DNA from: Cephalopachus bancanus
Taxonomy: Eukaryota > Chordata > Mammalia > Primates > Tarsiidae
NCBI GenBank assembly: GCA_027257055.1
Contig: JAPVLO010000233.1
Span: 1,984,001-2,048,000 of the forward strand
Direction: 5' to 3'
DNA: 64,000 bases
Shown: positions 22,433 to 36,744 of the stretch, in pieces
Numbering within the stretch: the stretch's first letter is position 1
How the letters are laid out: each line of letters starts with the position of its first letter
Translations under genes and position numbers: made by a program
The notes under the pieces: generated by a model
The model's input: the letters and a program-made list of their open reading frames with translations, nothing else
What the model was told of the DNA's origin: nothing
The model's database searches: none

Positions 22433-22759
22433 GGAGAAGAAGAAGGGGAGGAGGAGGAGGTGGTGGAAGCGGGGGAGAAGTGGGGAGACCGGAACAGGAC
22501 CTTAGTAGGCAAGTAGGATGTAAATCCTTGGGGTGGAAACGCAGCAAGGAGCCTCTGAGTACGAGGCCTGTTCCTCACCGAGGAGGCTAGTCTGGGGGGG
22601 GTAGTGGGAACAGGGCACCTTCTGGGCACCAGGGCAGGTGAGGGGAGACAGGGGAGGCGTAGAGATCCCCTTGCAAGGAAGACTTTATCCTGAGTGCATC
22701 TGCTAGATGCTGTAGGGCTTTCAAGTCACCGGATGAGTCCTTTAAGAACCTGGAGGATC

Positions 22760-23235
22760 TCAAATCATTCTACAAAGAAGATACCTACACACGCATGTTT
22801 GTTGCAGCTCCATTCACAATAGCAAAAACATGGAACCAACCACGTTGCCCATCGAAGCGGGACTGGATTTAAAAAAACGGGGTACATGTGCACAATGGAA
22901 TATTACGCAGCCATAAAGAACAACAAATATATGGACTTCGCAGCCACCTGGATGGATTTGGAGTCGATCATACTCAGTGACCTATCACAGAAACAAAGAA
23001 CAGAGTATCATATGTTCTCACTCATGAGAGAACCTCGAACAATCATAATGCTATAAGAAAGCGATTGGCAGTAATGGGAAACTGTCGGTGGAGGGAGGTG
23101 GGATTGGCAGTTGAGGGAAACTGCTAGGGGAGGGAAGGGCATACCTCATTAACAGGGGTACCTGCATGATCAATGTTTGTACACCTAACCCTGAATTGTT
23201 TCCCACATCTTCACAACAAAAATTTTTAAAAAAAG
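22760..23235 (+). mobile_element. 5'-truncated L1 3' end
   Basis: Begins tcaaatcattctacaaagaa, contains ttgcagctccattcacaata and ctatcacagaaacaaag, then a 3' UTR ending tacacctaaccctgaattg and an A-rich tail. Same 3' UTR type as the copies near 8200, 35100 and 48900. Confidence 0.92.
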
Positions 23236-23239
23236 AAGG

Positions 23240-26533
<3,294 letters not shown>

Positions 26534-26547
26534 CTGAGCTTGAGGTT

Positions 26548-26843
26548 TTGTTTTTTTTTTTTTTTTGAGTTGGAGTCTCACTCTGTCGCCCAGACTGGAG
26601 TGCAGTGGCTGCTCCCAGCCACCGCAGCCTCGACCTGTGGAGCTCAGGCTATCCTTCCGCCCAACCTTCCAAGTAACCAGAACTACAGGTATGCGCTACC
26701 ACGCCTGGCTAACTTTTGATTTATGGTAGAGACGAGGTCTCGCCAAGTTGCCCGGGTGAGTCTCGAACCCGCGGGCTCAGGCAATCCACTCGCCTCGACC
26801 TCCCAAAGTGCTGGGATGACAGGCTGAGCCACCGAGCCTGGCT
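26548..26843 (-). mobile_element. Lineage-type Alu, antisense
   Basis: Poly-T, gagttggagtctcactctg, gcagtggctgctcccagccaccgc, cgaacccgcgggctc, and an end in gctgagccaccgagcctggc. It is flanked by tgagcttgaggtttt and tgagcttgggtttt, a slightly diverged target duplication. Confidence 0.93.
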
Positions 26844-26849
26844 GAGCTT

Positions 26850-27980
26850 GGGTTTTAAATGCCAGCGGGTCATTGTCACGAATCGGTGGTCCCCGAAGTG
26901 TAGGGCAGCGAGAAAGAGCGTGCATGTGGCCCGGGTGAGGACGTCCAGTCTCCCTGCACAGCGGGGGATAGAAAAAACAGCTTGATGGAGAAACAAGGAT
27001 AGAAGGTGCGTTCCAGTCCCCACTGGACAGAACACCCGGACCTACCCTTGCTAATAAGCCGCCTCTTGCTGCGGCCCCAAGAAGGGAGCTCTGGCTGTTA
27101 TTTTAGTCTCCACCGTCTTATGTGGCCGGGGAGGGAGTGACATCAGATCCGGCAAGCACAACTGCCTTTTCCAGCCCGTCTCCCCCAGCGTCACCCTAAG
27201 AATCGTTGGTCCCAAGGAGTTGGGCGGGCTTGAGTGACTGGAGACCTGATCAGCGTGACTGTCTCTCTTCTGTGTTGCTGTCGGTGACGGAACTCTCAGC
27301 ACAGGGCCCCTCCAGGGCCTTAGAAGCGCGCCTTCCCATAACGTCTGCACAAAAGAGGAGACGCCCACTGTGCAGGGGATGGCGTCTTGGTACTGACTGC
27401 CCAGATTTAATATTCTTCAGACGTTCCAGTCAAGAAATCAAGACAGAGATGAGGCCCGGCTACACGCGGAGAGGAAGTCTGTCCCACTACCTAGAGTCCT
27501 GGCCTCTCTAGAGGACAGGATCGCTCCAAATGTAGTTACCCAACCACGGTGGCTCTCCCCAGAGGGTGTGCATTCCAGAATAGACCAGAATGTTCCAGAA
27601 CTCCCTGAGAAGTCTAGAATGCATGTACCCTCCTATGAGGTAACCCAGCTGTCTGTGCCAGGACTCTTGCAGACTTCAGAATCTCTCACCTGCAGGTTAT
27701 TTCCCCCACACAAGCCACGCTGGAGCTCAAGCAGAGTGCACCTTACCCAGCCTGGGTGTCTCTGCTACTCACTGCTCAAATTCTCCTGCCACTTGGGGTA
27801 GGTCTCACTCTACCATGACTGCTTCCTCTCCAAATTTCAATCACAGTCCACAGTGGATGTGTGAGAAGCAGGAGAGGCACACCTTGGAGTCTTGTGAGCA
27901 ATTGGTAGCAATCACAAGGCTTCCTTAGTCACCAAGGCAGTTTTGTCTTCCTCCTCGGGGACCCTTGCCAATCAATATAA
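26850..27980. other. Single-copy-looking DNA
   Basis: No repeat or exon recognised apart from the heat-shock-element-like cluster at 27573-27600. Confidence 0.4.
27573..27600. promoter_or_regulatory. Heat shock element-like cluster
   Basis: TTC at 27573 and GAA at 27578, then GAATGTTCCAGAA at 27588-27600, give five correctly alternating 5-bp HSF units in one 10-bp phase with one unit missing at 27583. The 13-base block alone is a perfect three-unit HSF site. No promoter or gene is recognisable beside it. Confidence 0.5.
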
Positions 27981-27983
27981 AAA

Positions 27984-28590
27984 AGCTCAGCACAGCTGGG
28001 CATGGTGGCTGCAATCCCAGTAATTTGGGAGGCCAAGGTGGGAGGATCACTTGAGGCCGGGAGTTTGAGACCAGCCTGGACAACATAGAGAGATCTGATC
28101 TGTACCCAAAAAATGTATTGTTATTATTATTATTATCTGAGTTGGAGTCTCACTCTGTCGCCCAGACTGAAGTGCAGTGGTGTGCTCCCGGCCACCGCAA
28201 CCTCTACCTGCTGGGCTCTGGTGATCCTTCCGCCTCGGCCTTCCATGAAAAAAAAATTTTTTTTAAAGCTAGCCAGGCCTGGTGGCATGCATCTGTAGTC
28301 CCCACTATTCAGGAGGCTGAGGCGGGAGGATCACTTGAGCCCAGGAGTTCAAGACCAGCCTGGGCAGCATAGCAAGACCTCATCTCTACAAAAAAAAAAT
28401 TTTTTTAAGCCCAAACACACAAAACAACAACTAGCCGGGTGTGGTGGCGCACACCTGTAGTTCTAGTTACTCAGGAGGCTGAGGCAAGATTTCTTGAGCC
28501 CAGGAATTGGAGGCTGTGGTGAGCCATATTCATGCCACTACACTCCCACCTGGGCAACAGTTTGAGACCTTGAAAAGAAAGAAAAAATGT
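27984..28590 (+). mobile_element. Three-armed Alu with antisense Alu insert
   Basis: Left arm 27984-28112, hybrid middle arm 28262-28400 and right arm 28426-28590, each followed by an A- or T-rich linker. Between the left and middle arms sits a truncated antisense lineage-type Alu at about 28113-28246. Confidence 0.82.
28113..28246 (-). mobile_element. Truncated lineage-type Alu right arm, antisense
   Basis: TTA-rich start, gagttggagtctcactctg, then ctcccggccaccgcaacc, ending at gcctcggccttcc where the arm is cut. It splits the linker of the surrounding three-armed Alu. Confidence 0.8.
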
Positions 28591-28654
28591 TAAAAAGCTC
28601 AAAACAGCTTTTACTACATTATAACATTCTATTATGACTGTGGGAACGCCTTTT

Positions 28655-28850
28655 CTAGAAAATAATAACTATCATTATGGAGCATTTCCTATGTGTAAGT
28701 GTTTGACATATGTTATTCACAATCCTATGAGATAGATTTCGCTTTTCCCCCCGCAACAGGTGAGGTAACTCAGAGGCTCAAAACAATTTAATTTCATCTC
28801 AAGATGCCACAGCCTAGTGGAGAAATCAGACTTGGACTGGGCAGGCCTGG
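28655..28850. mobile_element. MIR SINE
   Basis: Contains atggagcatttcctatgtg, cacaatcctatgagatag and aggtaactcagaggctc in MIR order. Diverged. Confidence 0.75.
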
Positions 28851-29004
28851 TCCCAAGCAGACCTGGTTCTCCAGCCCTACCCAGCCATTCAGCGACCCGG
28901 GAGCCTGGTGGTCTGGGCTGAGTATTTTCTCTCTGTCCTAGGATTTTGCCCCAAGATGGGTGAGTCTCCTGGGGAATGAGACCTTCAGTGCTAAAATCAG
29001 TCCA

Positions 29005-29083
29005 TGAGCTGGGATGGTCATGATGATGTCACTGCACTCCAGCCTGGGCAACAGAGTGAAACTCAGACTCAAAAAAAAATTCA
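29005..29083 (+). mobile_element. 5'-truncated Alu 3' end
   Basis: Only the last part of a right arm remains: tgcactccagcctgggcaac, gagtgaaactcagactc and an A9 tail. Confidence 0.8.
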
Positions 29084-29089
29084 TGGGTG

Positions 29090-30160
29090 CACTAGACTCC
29101 TCCTCCAGTGCTCCTTTCTGAGATGGTTGCAGACCCGCAGGCCCCAGGACATAACCTGAGGTCCTTAGGGAGATTCCCTCACCACATGGGAAGTGTTTTT
29201 GCGCATGCTGTGGCCACTGCTCAGCCAAAACTTCCCCCTCATTCCCCGACCTGCTCATGGCCCTCGCTGCAGCTGCTGGGCCCCCGGCTCCAGGTCTTCC
29301 TGCCCACCTCCTCCCTGTTGGGGCAACATCGGTAACACCTGTCTGTGTCGCCGGTTTGTGTTCAGCTGGCCCTCTGAGCAGGGAGCCCTGCCCTGCCCAG
29401 CCCAGAGGGCCAGTGACTGTCTACATTCCGGGGTCCCAGCATCGGCTGCAGTGCCTGGCAGGCAAGAACTGAAGATGTTTAAGACAGGCTTGTTTCGAGG
29501 AAATGGAAGCAGAGCGACGGCGGGACAGGCTGGTCATGGACACACCCCAGCTTGAAAGGGGCGCTCCTACCCAGGATGCAGTCGGAGGCGAGTCCAGGCG
29601 TGCAGACTCTGTGCTTCCTGACAGCTTCCAGCCAGGGGTACCGGGTTCCTCCCACCGTGGAGGCTGCCCACCGTTGCCATGGGAACCAAACACTCACAAA
29701 GCGCCCTTCTCTGGGGCCCCTGAACCCTGCCCCCTCCTCCCTTCTGCTGGAACCTTCTCAGATGCTGCCATGGGAACCGCCCAGGTGCCAGCCAGTGCCT
29801 CCCTCCAGCCCACCTGTCAGAGCGCCCGGGGCCGCCAGACGGGGGCTGGGCTGCGCGGGCATCACCCCACTCACGGAGTCTTTGGTGGAGAAATGCCTTC
29901 GAGTTCCAAAGCGACCAGTCTGTGAATGAACTGCACTCCCGGAAAATGAAGCGGCTTCGTTCTCCACAGCCGGCGTGAGAACCCAGAAGGAGGCAGGATG
30001 GGGAAGTGGAAGAGAGGTTGGTTCTCCTTCATCCTCAGGGTGGCTGTGGGGGTTGGGGAGGTCTTGTCCTGGAAAAGGGGCACGAGGGGTGTTGTCAGAC
30101 CTGCCAAGGTGGGTTCCCAAAGAGATTTTACCAACTGGCTTGGAGAGGTCCCCACTGCCA
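29090..30160. other. Single-copy GC-rich DNA
   Basis: No repeat or known gene. Overlapping open frames of 90-142 codons on both strands at 29100-30180 look like GC-driven frames. Confidence 0.4.
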
Positions 30161-30164
30161 CACC

Positions 30165-30862
30165 CACCATCCATCCACCCGCCCATTTACCCACCCATCC
30201 ATCCATCCACCTGCCCGTCCATCCGTCTCTCCACCCATCCACCCACTCACCCACCCATCCATCCATCCACCTGCCCATCCATCCATTCACTCACCCATCC
30301 ATCCACTCACCCATCCATCCACTCACCCACCCGCCCACCCACTCACCCACCCACCCATCCATCCACCTACCCACCCCTCACCCACCCATCATCCATCCAT
30401 CCATCCATCCACCTGCCCGCCCATCCATCCATCCGTCCATCCGTTCACCCACCCACTCACCCATCCACCCACCATCCACTTGCCCATCCATCCACCCACC
30501 CACTCACCCACCTATCCATCCATCTGCCTATCCATTCACCCCCCACCCACTTGCCCACCCACCCATCATCCACCTGCCCATACATCCATGCACCCACCCA
30601 ATTACCCACCATTCATCCACCTACCCATCCATCCATCCATCCACCTGCTCATCCATCCATCCACCCAGTCACCCACCTATCCACCATCCACCTGCCTGTC
30701 CATCCATGCACCCACCCACTTACCCACCCATCCATCCATCCACCTGCCCACCCATCTACCTACCCACCCACCCACCCACTCACCCACCTATCCATCCATT
30801 CATCTGCCCATCCACCCACCTGCCAATCCATCCATCCATCCATTCATCCATCCATCCATCCC
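30165..30862 (+). repeat. (CATC/CACC)n tetranucleotide array
   Basis: About 700 bases of CCAT, CCAC and CTGC-type tetranucleotides. Because the period is four, all three plus-strand frames stay open and read as I, H, P, S and T rich proteins of more than 300 residues, which are artefacts. Confidence 0.97.
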
Positions 30863-30872
30863 CCACCCAATG

Positions 30873-30915
30873 GAGTGTTTCACAAATGAGGAAACTGAGG
30901 CTCAGAGGAGTTCGC
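30873..30915. mobile_element. MIR core fragment
   Basis: Reads tttcacaaatgaggaaactg then aggctcagaggag, the MIR core, directly beside the CATC array. Confidence 0.7.
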
Positions 30916-30919
30916 CAAA

Positions 30920-31912
30920 TCTACATTCTTTCTGTCTTCTTGGGCGAGCTGTAGGATGGGGCCTTCCAGGAAAGGACATTATGAGCGGGTGATGAAGGGA
31001 AAGTCCTTTGTCACACACTTGGAGAGTAAATCTAAAGTTTCTTACTCTCCAGAGGGTCCCAGCTTTAGTCTCTAGACTAGAACACAGTCCTCATCAGGGG
31101 AGGGTGTAGACAGGACTTCTTGGTGGGCAGGATTTGTCAAGTGTTAGAGAAACATTCCTAAATTTTTCTTCCCTTTTTATGAATTCTAAGAAATCTAAAA
31201 CTAGTTAATTTTTTTAAAAAATAATCTTCCTGGGCGTACATAGCCTGGTCTTTCTTGCAACTAGGAGTGGTCACATGACTCACCAATGCAACATGAGAGA
31301 CAGTGATTAATGGAGTCACTTTTGGCTCCTTCTTAAAACTCTCCCATGCATACCTCCACGTTCTTGTGCTCTTCTGGCTGGCAGGAATGGCAATACCCCT
31401 GGACAACCTTGGACGTGACCTAGTGGACAGCAAAGCCTTCATCAGCATGAGTCTCTGGGTAGCTGTGCTGAGGAAGGCTGCCCGACCAGCCTCTTCCATG
31501 GCCAGAGCTATGACCTAAGCAAGAGATAAGCTTCGAGTGTGATGACGAGTGTTGTCAAGGTCTATTTGTCACCACGACTAGCCTTCCCTTCTGATACATG
31601 AGGCCAGTCTTGTCTTGCTATCAGCTCCCCTGTACTACATCACACAGGTCAACTTCAGTTCCAGAGAAATTAGTGGCTTCTGAGGTATGTTGGCTAAAAT
31701 TGGACAGGTTCAGAGATGCTGGATCAAAGCTGTTCTGTCCATCCTGACAGCTGCTTCCTGTGGTCTGGAGGGCTCCCAAGAAATTGGCTCCAAGACAGAA
31801 CATAAATTGTTCACATGACATGTTCTCAGGGAGATTACGGATTTGCTACATGGTGCCTGGTACTTACAAGGTGTGCTATAAATATAACCCTCTTCTCACA
31901 GGTGTTACTTGA
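30920..31912. other. Spacer between the two tetranucleotide arrays
   Basis: About 1 kb. The part at 31220-31620 has the feel of an old LTR or LINE but I cannot assign it. No gene recognised. Confidence 0.35.
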
Positions 31913-32757
31913 TGGTTGGATAAGTGGATAGGTGGGTGAGTGAATGGGTGAGTGGATGGGTGGGTGCATGGATGGGTGGATGGGTGGGTGATAAATGGAT
32001 GGATGGACGGATGGACGGTTGGTTGGATAGATGGGTGAGTGGGTGGGTGGATGGATGGATTGTTAGGGTGGACGGTGGATGGATGGATGGGCAGGTGGTT
32101 GGATGGATGGATGGGTGGGTGATGGATGGGTAGATGGGTGGATGGATTGTTAGATAGGTGGGTGGGCGGATGGATGGATAGGTGGGTGAGTGAATGGGTG
32201 GGTGCATGGTTGGATGGATGGGTGGGTGAAGGATGGATGGATAGGTGGGTGAGTGGGAGGATGGGTGGGTGGATGATAAATGGATGGATGGATTGATGGA
32301 TAGGTGGGTGGGTGGGTGAGTGGATGGGTGGGTGGATGGATGGATGGATGGATTGTTAGATAGGTGGATAGTAGATGGATGGATGGATGGATGGGCAGGT
32401 GGATGGATGAATGGGTGGGTGGGTGATAGATGGGTAGCTGGATGGATGGATTGTTAGATAGGTGGGTGGATGGATGGATGGATGGGTGGATGGATGGGTA
32501 GATGATGGATGGATGGATAGGTGGGTGAGTGGGTGGGTGGGTGGATGGGTAGATGGAGAGATGGATTGTTAGGTGGGTTGGTGGAAGGATGGATGGTTAG
32601 ATGAATGGATGGGTGAATGGGTGGATGGGTGAGGGATTGATAGATGAATGGATAGGTGGGTGAGTAGGTGGGTGGGTTATAGGATGGATGAGTAGGTGGG
32701 TGGGTGGGTGGGTGCGTGGATGGGTGGAGGGATCAACAGGTGGGTGGATGGATAATG
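31913..32757 (+). repeat. (GGAT/GGTG)n tetranucleotide array
   Basis: About 845 bases of GGAT, GGTG and related units. It is complementary in sense to the CATC array at 30165-30862, so the two face each other as an imperfect inverted repeat across a spacer of about 1.05 kb. Confidence 0.97.
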
Positions 32758-32759
32758 GC

Positions 32760-34040
32760 TTCTACTATAGGGCAGGGAAAGGAGAGAAAGCCTAAATAGA
32801 AACCAAAGAATCTAAGACACTGAGAAAGTCGATAAGGAGAGATGGCTGCTCCCTCCAGTGACAGCACACTCTTGCTATCTGTCGGCAAGTCCAGCTGAGT
32901 AGACAGGAGCAAGGGACCAGAAATGGCAGGCCCAGGGGACAGCAGGTGTGTGGTGTGAGGGGCCCCCGCTGCTGAGAATGTCTCCCCACTCCCACCCAGG
33001 GCTAGAGTTGCCACTTTGGAATGAAAATAAACAATAAATAACAATTTCAGATAAACAATGAATATCTGTCTGTGCCATACTTGAGTCATACTTCTACTAG
33101 AAAAGTGTACCTGAAATTCAAACTAACTGGCTGTGCTGTGTCTACCTCATATCCCTGGACCGGCTACCCAGCAAGGGACCTTGCATGGACAAACGGGGGA
33201 GACACCGGCACAGGTTGGTCAAAGGTCATTGTTTCAGGACGCAAGTCCTATTGTTAGGGACAGGTTACCTCTTCTGAATGACCAGGACGAAGGAGAACTC
33301 TAGCCACGCCACGTGATCTCTTCCCTGCATTGTGGGAAATAGTCTAAGCACAGAAGATGGCGGGTCTATAAGTAGTGGTCTAAATTGGAAGCAGAAAAAA
33401 AAGCATCCTTTGACCGTCAGTCCACCGGATCCAAAAATGAAATTCACCCGACCCAGCGACAGTTCGTTAAATGTGAAACACACAATCTTACTCATAATAG
33501 AATTCACAAAATGGGAGCACAGGGAGCCTTTTTGTTTTTCACCTCTGGAAAAAGTCTATGTGGTTTCCATCAGTATGCTTAAATACACACTGCCGCTGTC
33601 GATAGCTGATATAAATACAGTCCGTTGTCAGCACAGGATTCTTGGTCAGCCTTGGAGCAGATGCCACTGTGCTCTCCTGTTAGATCACCATGATTTTAGC
33701 TTATGTGCTAGATAGTTCCAGTAGCCAAGGGAGAACATTCCGGAAGCTAAGAGAAACTCATCCCACCCTTCCTTCCTACACTAATCACATTACAAGTTTA
33801 TGTGAGAACCTCCATAAAGAGAAAAAAGATGAGGAGGCTGTGGGGATACACCAGCTACCTCCTGGGTTCACAGGACCTGGAGAAGGACTGGCCAGTTACC
33901 CAGGACCACATCCTGGTGGGCACCATGATGCACGTGCGAATAACAGAACTGAGAGCTGCACTCAAGCTTCACGTTGTGATAGGACCTCACTATCCCCTCT
34001 TCTCACAGGTGTTACTTGTCATTGTCCCCACTGGTGGTCC
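32760..34040. other. Single-copy-looking DNA
   Basis: No gene recognised. A 24-base sequence at 33995-34018 is identical to 31888-31911. Confidence 0.4.
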
Positions 34041-34044
34041 CACT

Positions 34045-34348
34045 TTTTATTTAGTTATTTATTTTTTGAGTCTGAGTCTCACTCTGTTGCCTAGACTGGA
34101 GGACAATGACACACTCATGGCCACCGTTCCCCCAACATGCTGAGCTCAGGCGATCCTTCCACCTCAGTCTTCCAAGTAGCTGGAACTACAGGCATGTGCC
34201 ATCACTGCCGGCTAATTTTTTGATATATTGTAGATACGAGGTCTCATCATGTTGCCCAGGCTAGCCTCGAACCCCTGGGCTCAGGCAATCCTCTCACCTT
34301 GGCCTCCCAAAGTGCTGGGATTACAGACATGAGCCACTATGCTCGGCC
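34045..34348 (-). mobile_element. AluJ-like dimer, antisense
   Basis: Starts tttattttttgagtctgagt, with ctaattttttgatatattgt as the linker, and ends gacatgagccactatgctcgg. Confidence 0.9.
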
Positions 34349-34411
34349 GGTGGTCCTACTTTTATGCTTGCCTCTCTGTGGTCCCTGCTTTACCCAGCAG
34401 TCAGAGACCAT

Positions 34412-34736
<325 letters not shown>

Positions 34737-34769
34737 TCAACGACTCCTACCCTTAAAAAAATGCTCACA

Positions 34770-35060
34770 GCCAGGCTCGGTGGTTCAGCCTGTAATCCCG
34801 CACCTTTGGGAGACTGAGGTGAGTGGATTGCCTGAGCCCGCGGGTTCGAGACCCGCCTGGGCAATTTGGCGAGACCTCATCTGTACAATAAATCAAAAAA
34901 TCAGCCGGGCGTGGTAGAGCACGCCTGTAGTTCCAGCTACTCGGAAGGCTGAGGCGGAAGGATCGCCGGAGCCCAGCAGGTTGAGGCTGCGGTGGCCGGG
35001 AGCATGCCACTGCCCTCCAGCCTGGGTGACAGAGTGAGACTCCAACTCAAAAAAAAAAAA
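34770..35060 (+). mobile_element. Lineage-specific Alu, young
   Basis: Carries a perfect T-arm-like B box at 34840-34856, ends gactccaactc plus a pure A tail, and is flanked by aaaaaaatgctcaca on both sides. It lies directly before an L1 3' end. Confidence 0.94.
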
Positions 35061-35062
35061 AA

Positions 35063-35535
35063 AATGCTCACACCTGGGGTGGGGGAGCATACACTATTCA
35101 TAAGAGTGCCTGATCTCAAACCAGGCAAAGTGAGGACCAAAGGGAGACCCATACTTTATCTGTACGATGACCACTTGTATACCTGATCCTGAATGGTACC
35201 CAGCATCTTTTCTTTTTTGAGTCGGAGTCTCACTCCATCGCCCAGACTGGAGTGCAGTGGCCGCTCCCGGCCACCGCAGCCTCGACCTGCTGGGCTCCGG
35301 CGATCCTTCCGCCTCAGCCTTCCGAGTAGCCGGAATTACAGTCATGCGCTACCATGCCCGGCTGACTTTTTGATTTATTGTAGAGATGAGGTCTCACCAA
35401 GTTGCCCAGGTGGGTCTCGAGCTCACAGGCTCAGGCAATCCCCTCACCTCAGCCTCCCAAAGCGCAGGATTGCAGGCTGAGCCACCGAGTCTGGCTGGTA
35501 CCCAGCATCCTTAAAATAAAACAATTTTTTAAAAA
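35063..35535 (+). mobile_element. L1 3' UTR fragment split by Alu
   Basis: 35063-35211 matches the L1 3' UTR at 48895-49020 (ctgatctcaaaccaggcaa, gatgaccacttgtatacc). The end resumes at 35493 after an Alu (cagcatccttaaaataaaac). Confidence 0.85.
35206..35492 (-). mobile_element. Lineage-specific Alu, antisense, young
   Basis: Perfect right-arm hairpin at 35254-35277 in antisense. Flanked by the exact duplication ggtacccagcatc at both ends, within the L1 3' UTR. Confidence 0.94.
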
Positions 35536-35599
35536 ATGCCCGCACCCATTCCCGCACTCCACACGACACAGGATTCAGCCCCTCTGACCGCAGGTTCTC

Positions 35600-35958
35600 C
35601 CACTGTGCTCATTCCACTCCACAGACACAACACACCACACTCCGTCCACACTCCAGGCACCGCATTAACCCTGAGGGGGCCCAGAACATTCTCGCTGCAG
35701 ACCTTTGCCTGGCTGCCGCCTGCATGTCATTCAGCTCACAGCTTAAATGGGGCCTTTCAGAGCAACTTTTCCTGACCGTGAAAACCAAAGTCACCCCCTT
35801 CCCATCCCATCACCCATTTTTGTTTTTATCACAGCACTTGTCACAAGCTGATAATATTTTGTTTTCATGTATCGTCTGGATCCTCACCACGATTTTAAAT
35901 ATAAAATGCAAATTCCTGCTTGTCCTATTTCACACATATCCCCAGTCCCTGGAATAGG
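35600..35958 (+). mobile_element. L2 LINE 3' fragment
   Basis: Has gacctttgcctggctg, ggcctttcagagcaacttttcctgacc and tttatcacagcacttgtcac in L2 order. Confidence 0.75.
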
Positions 35959-35961
35959 GTG

Positions 35962-36342
35962 TGTGAGAAACAAACTCACCCCGTCCAAAATCAAAGGAGG
36001 GGCACGGAGGCACAGAGTACAGCAGAAACGAGACTTTAATGGCAGTCTTGCAAGGTCAGGAGTCTGGTGGGCAGGCACGCCCGGGGTGGCTACAGCAAGC
36101 CATTTATTTCCTAGCATGCAAATCCCTCCCCTGGTTCCTCACTGGCTGAGTACTACGGAATGTGCAATCTTCCCAGATGTTGCCTAAGTTTCATTTTTGT
36201 TCTCTTAAAAGGTTATCCTTAGTTCCCTTCCCTGATTAAGTCTTTATTTTCTTAAGAATAGCATGTTGCTTGCTCATTGGCCCGTATTCATCTCCTGATT
36301 GTTGAAGAGCCCGCCAAGAGCTGGTGGCTCAAGATTGCTACA
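35962..36342 (-). mobile_element. Solo ERV1-type LTR
   Basis: On the minus strand it begins TGTAGCAATCTTGAGCCACC, carries an AATAAA and a nearby ATTAAA in a typical R-region setting, and ends in GAGTTTGTTTCTCACA. Length of about 380 bases and TG..CA ends fit a gammaretrovirus-like LTR. No internal retroviral sequence is adjacent. The flanking duplication is not clear. Family unknown to me. Confidence 0.7.
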
Positions 36343-36439
36343 TTTGGCAGCCTGCTTAGACAGGCCTTGAAAATGAACCATCAGAATGTTTCTTACAGGG
36401 CATAGCACATAGTCGGCTGCCAAAAAACGAGGAATGAAA

Positions 36440-36740
36440 TAATGAATCTATTTTAGACACTTTCAGAGCTTCATCATACCACCGAGCACCAAATCTTTAT
36501 GCAGCACAGTTAATAATACATGCAGCTAATAGCCATATCGTAACATTTACGCAGGGCTAGCTGCACACCTAGGCACTTCACCTGGGTCCTTCTCTGAGTG
36601 CTCACCATAGCATTCCATCCTATGACTCTCCCATTTTACAGATGAGGAAACAAAGCCCAGGTGGGAAACATAACCTGCTTGCCCACATGTGGGGGAGGGA
36701 TGACGTCCGGGTCAGCACGCCGGCAGTGCAATCCCGACTC
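36440..36740. mobile_element. MIR SINE
   Basis: Contains cattttacagatgaggaaac followed by aaagcccaggtgggaaac, with ggcacttcacctgggtcctt upstream. Confidence 0.75.
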
Positions 36741-36744
36741 GAAG

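Noticed and set aside
29975..30992. Three overlapping plus-strand open frames of 304, 318 and 328 codons
   Set aside because: They are reading frames through the CATC/CACC array. A four-base period without stops keeps all frames open and gives I, H, P, S, T-rich translations. Not genes.
30165..32757. CRISPR array or coding minisatellite
   Set aside because: Units are 4 bases with no spacers, in a mammalian genome. It is a simple tetranucleotide expansion.
33385..33582. Zinc-finger-like pseudogene (CETHNLTHNRIH..GKSLCGFHQ)
   Set aside because: Superficial resemblance only. The C2H2 spacing and linkers are not present and the neighbouring frames do not continue it.
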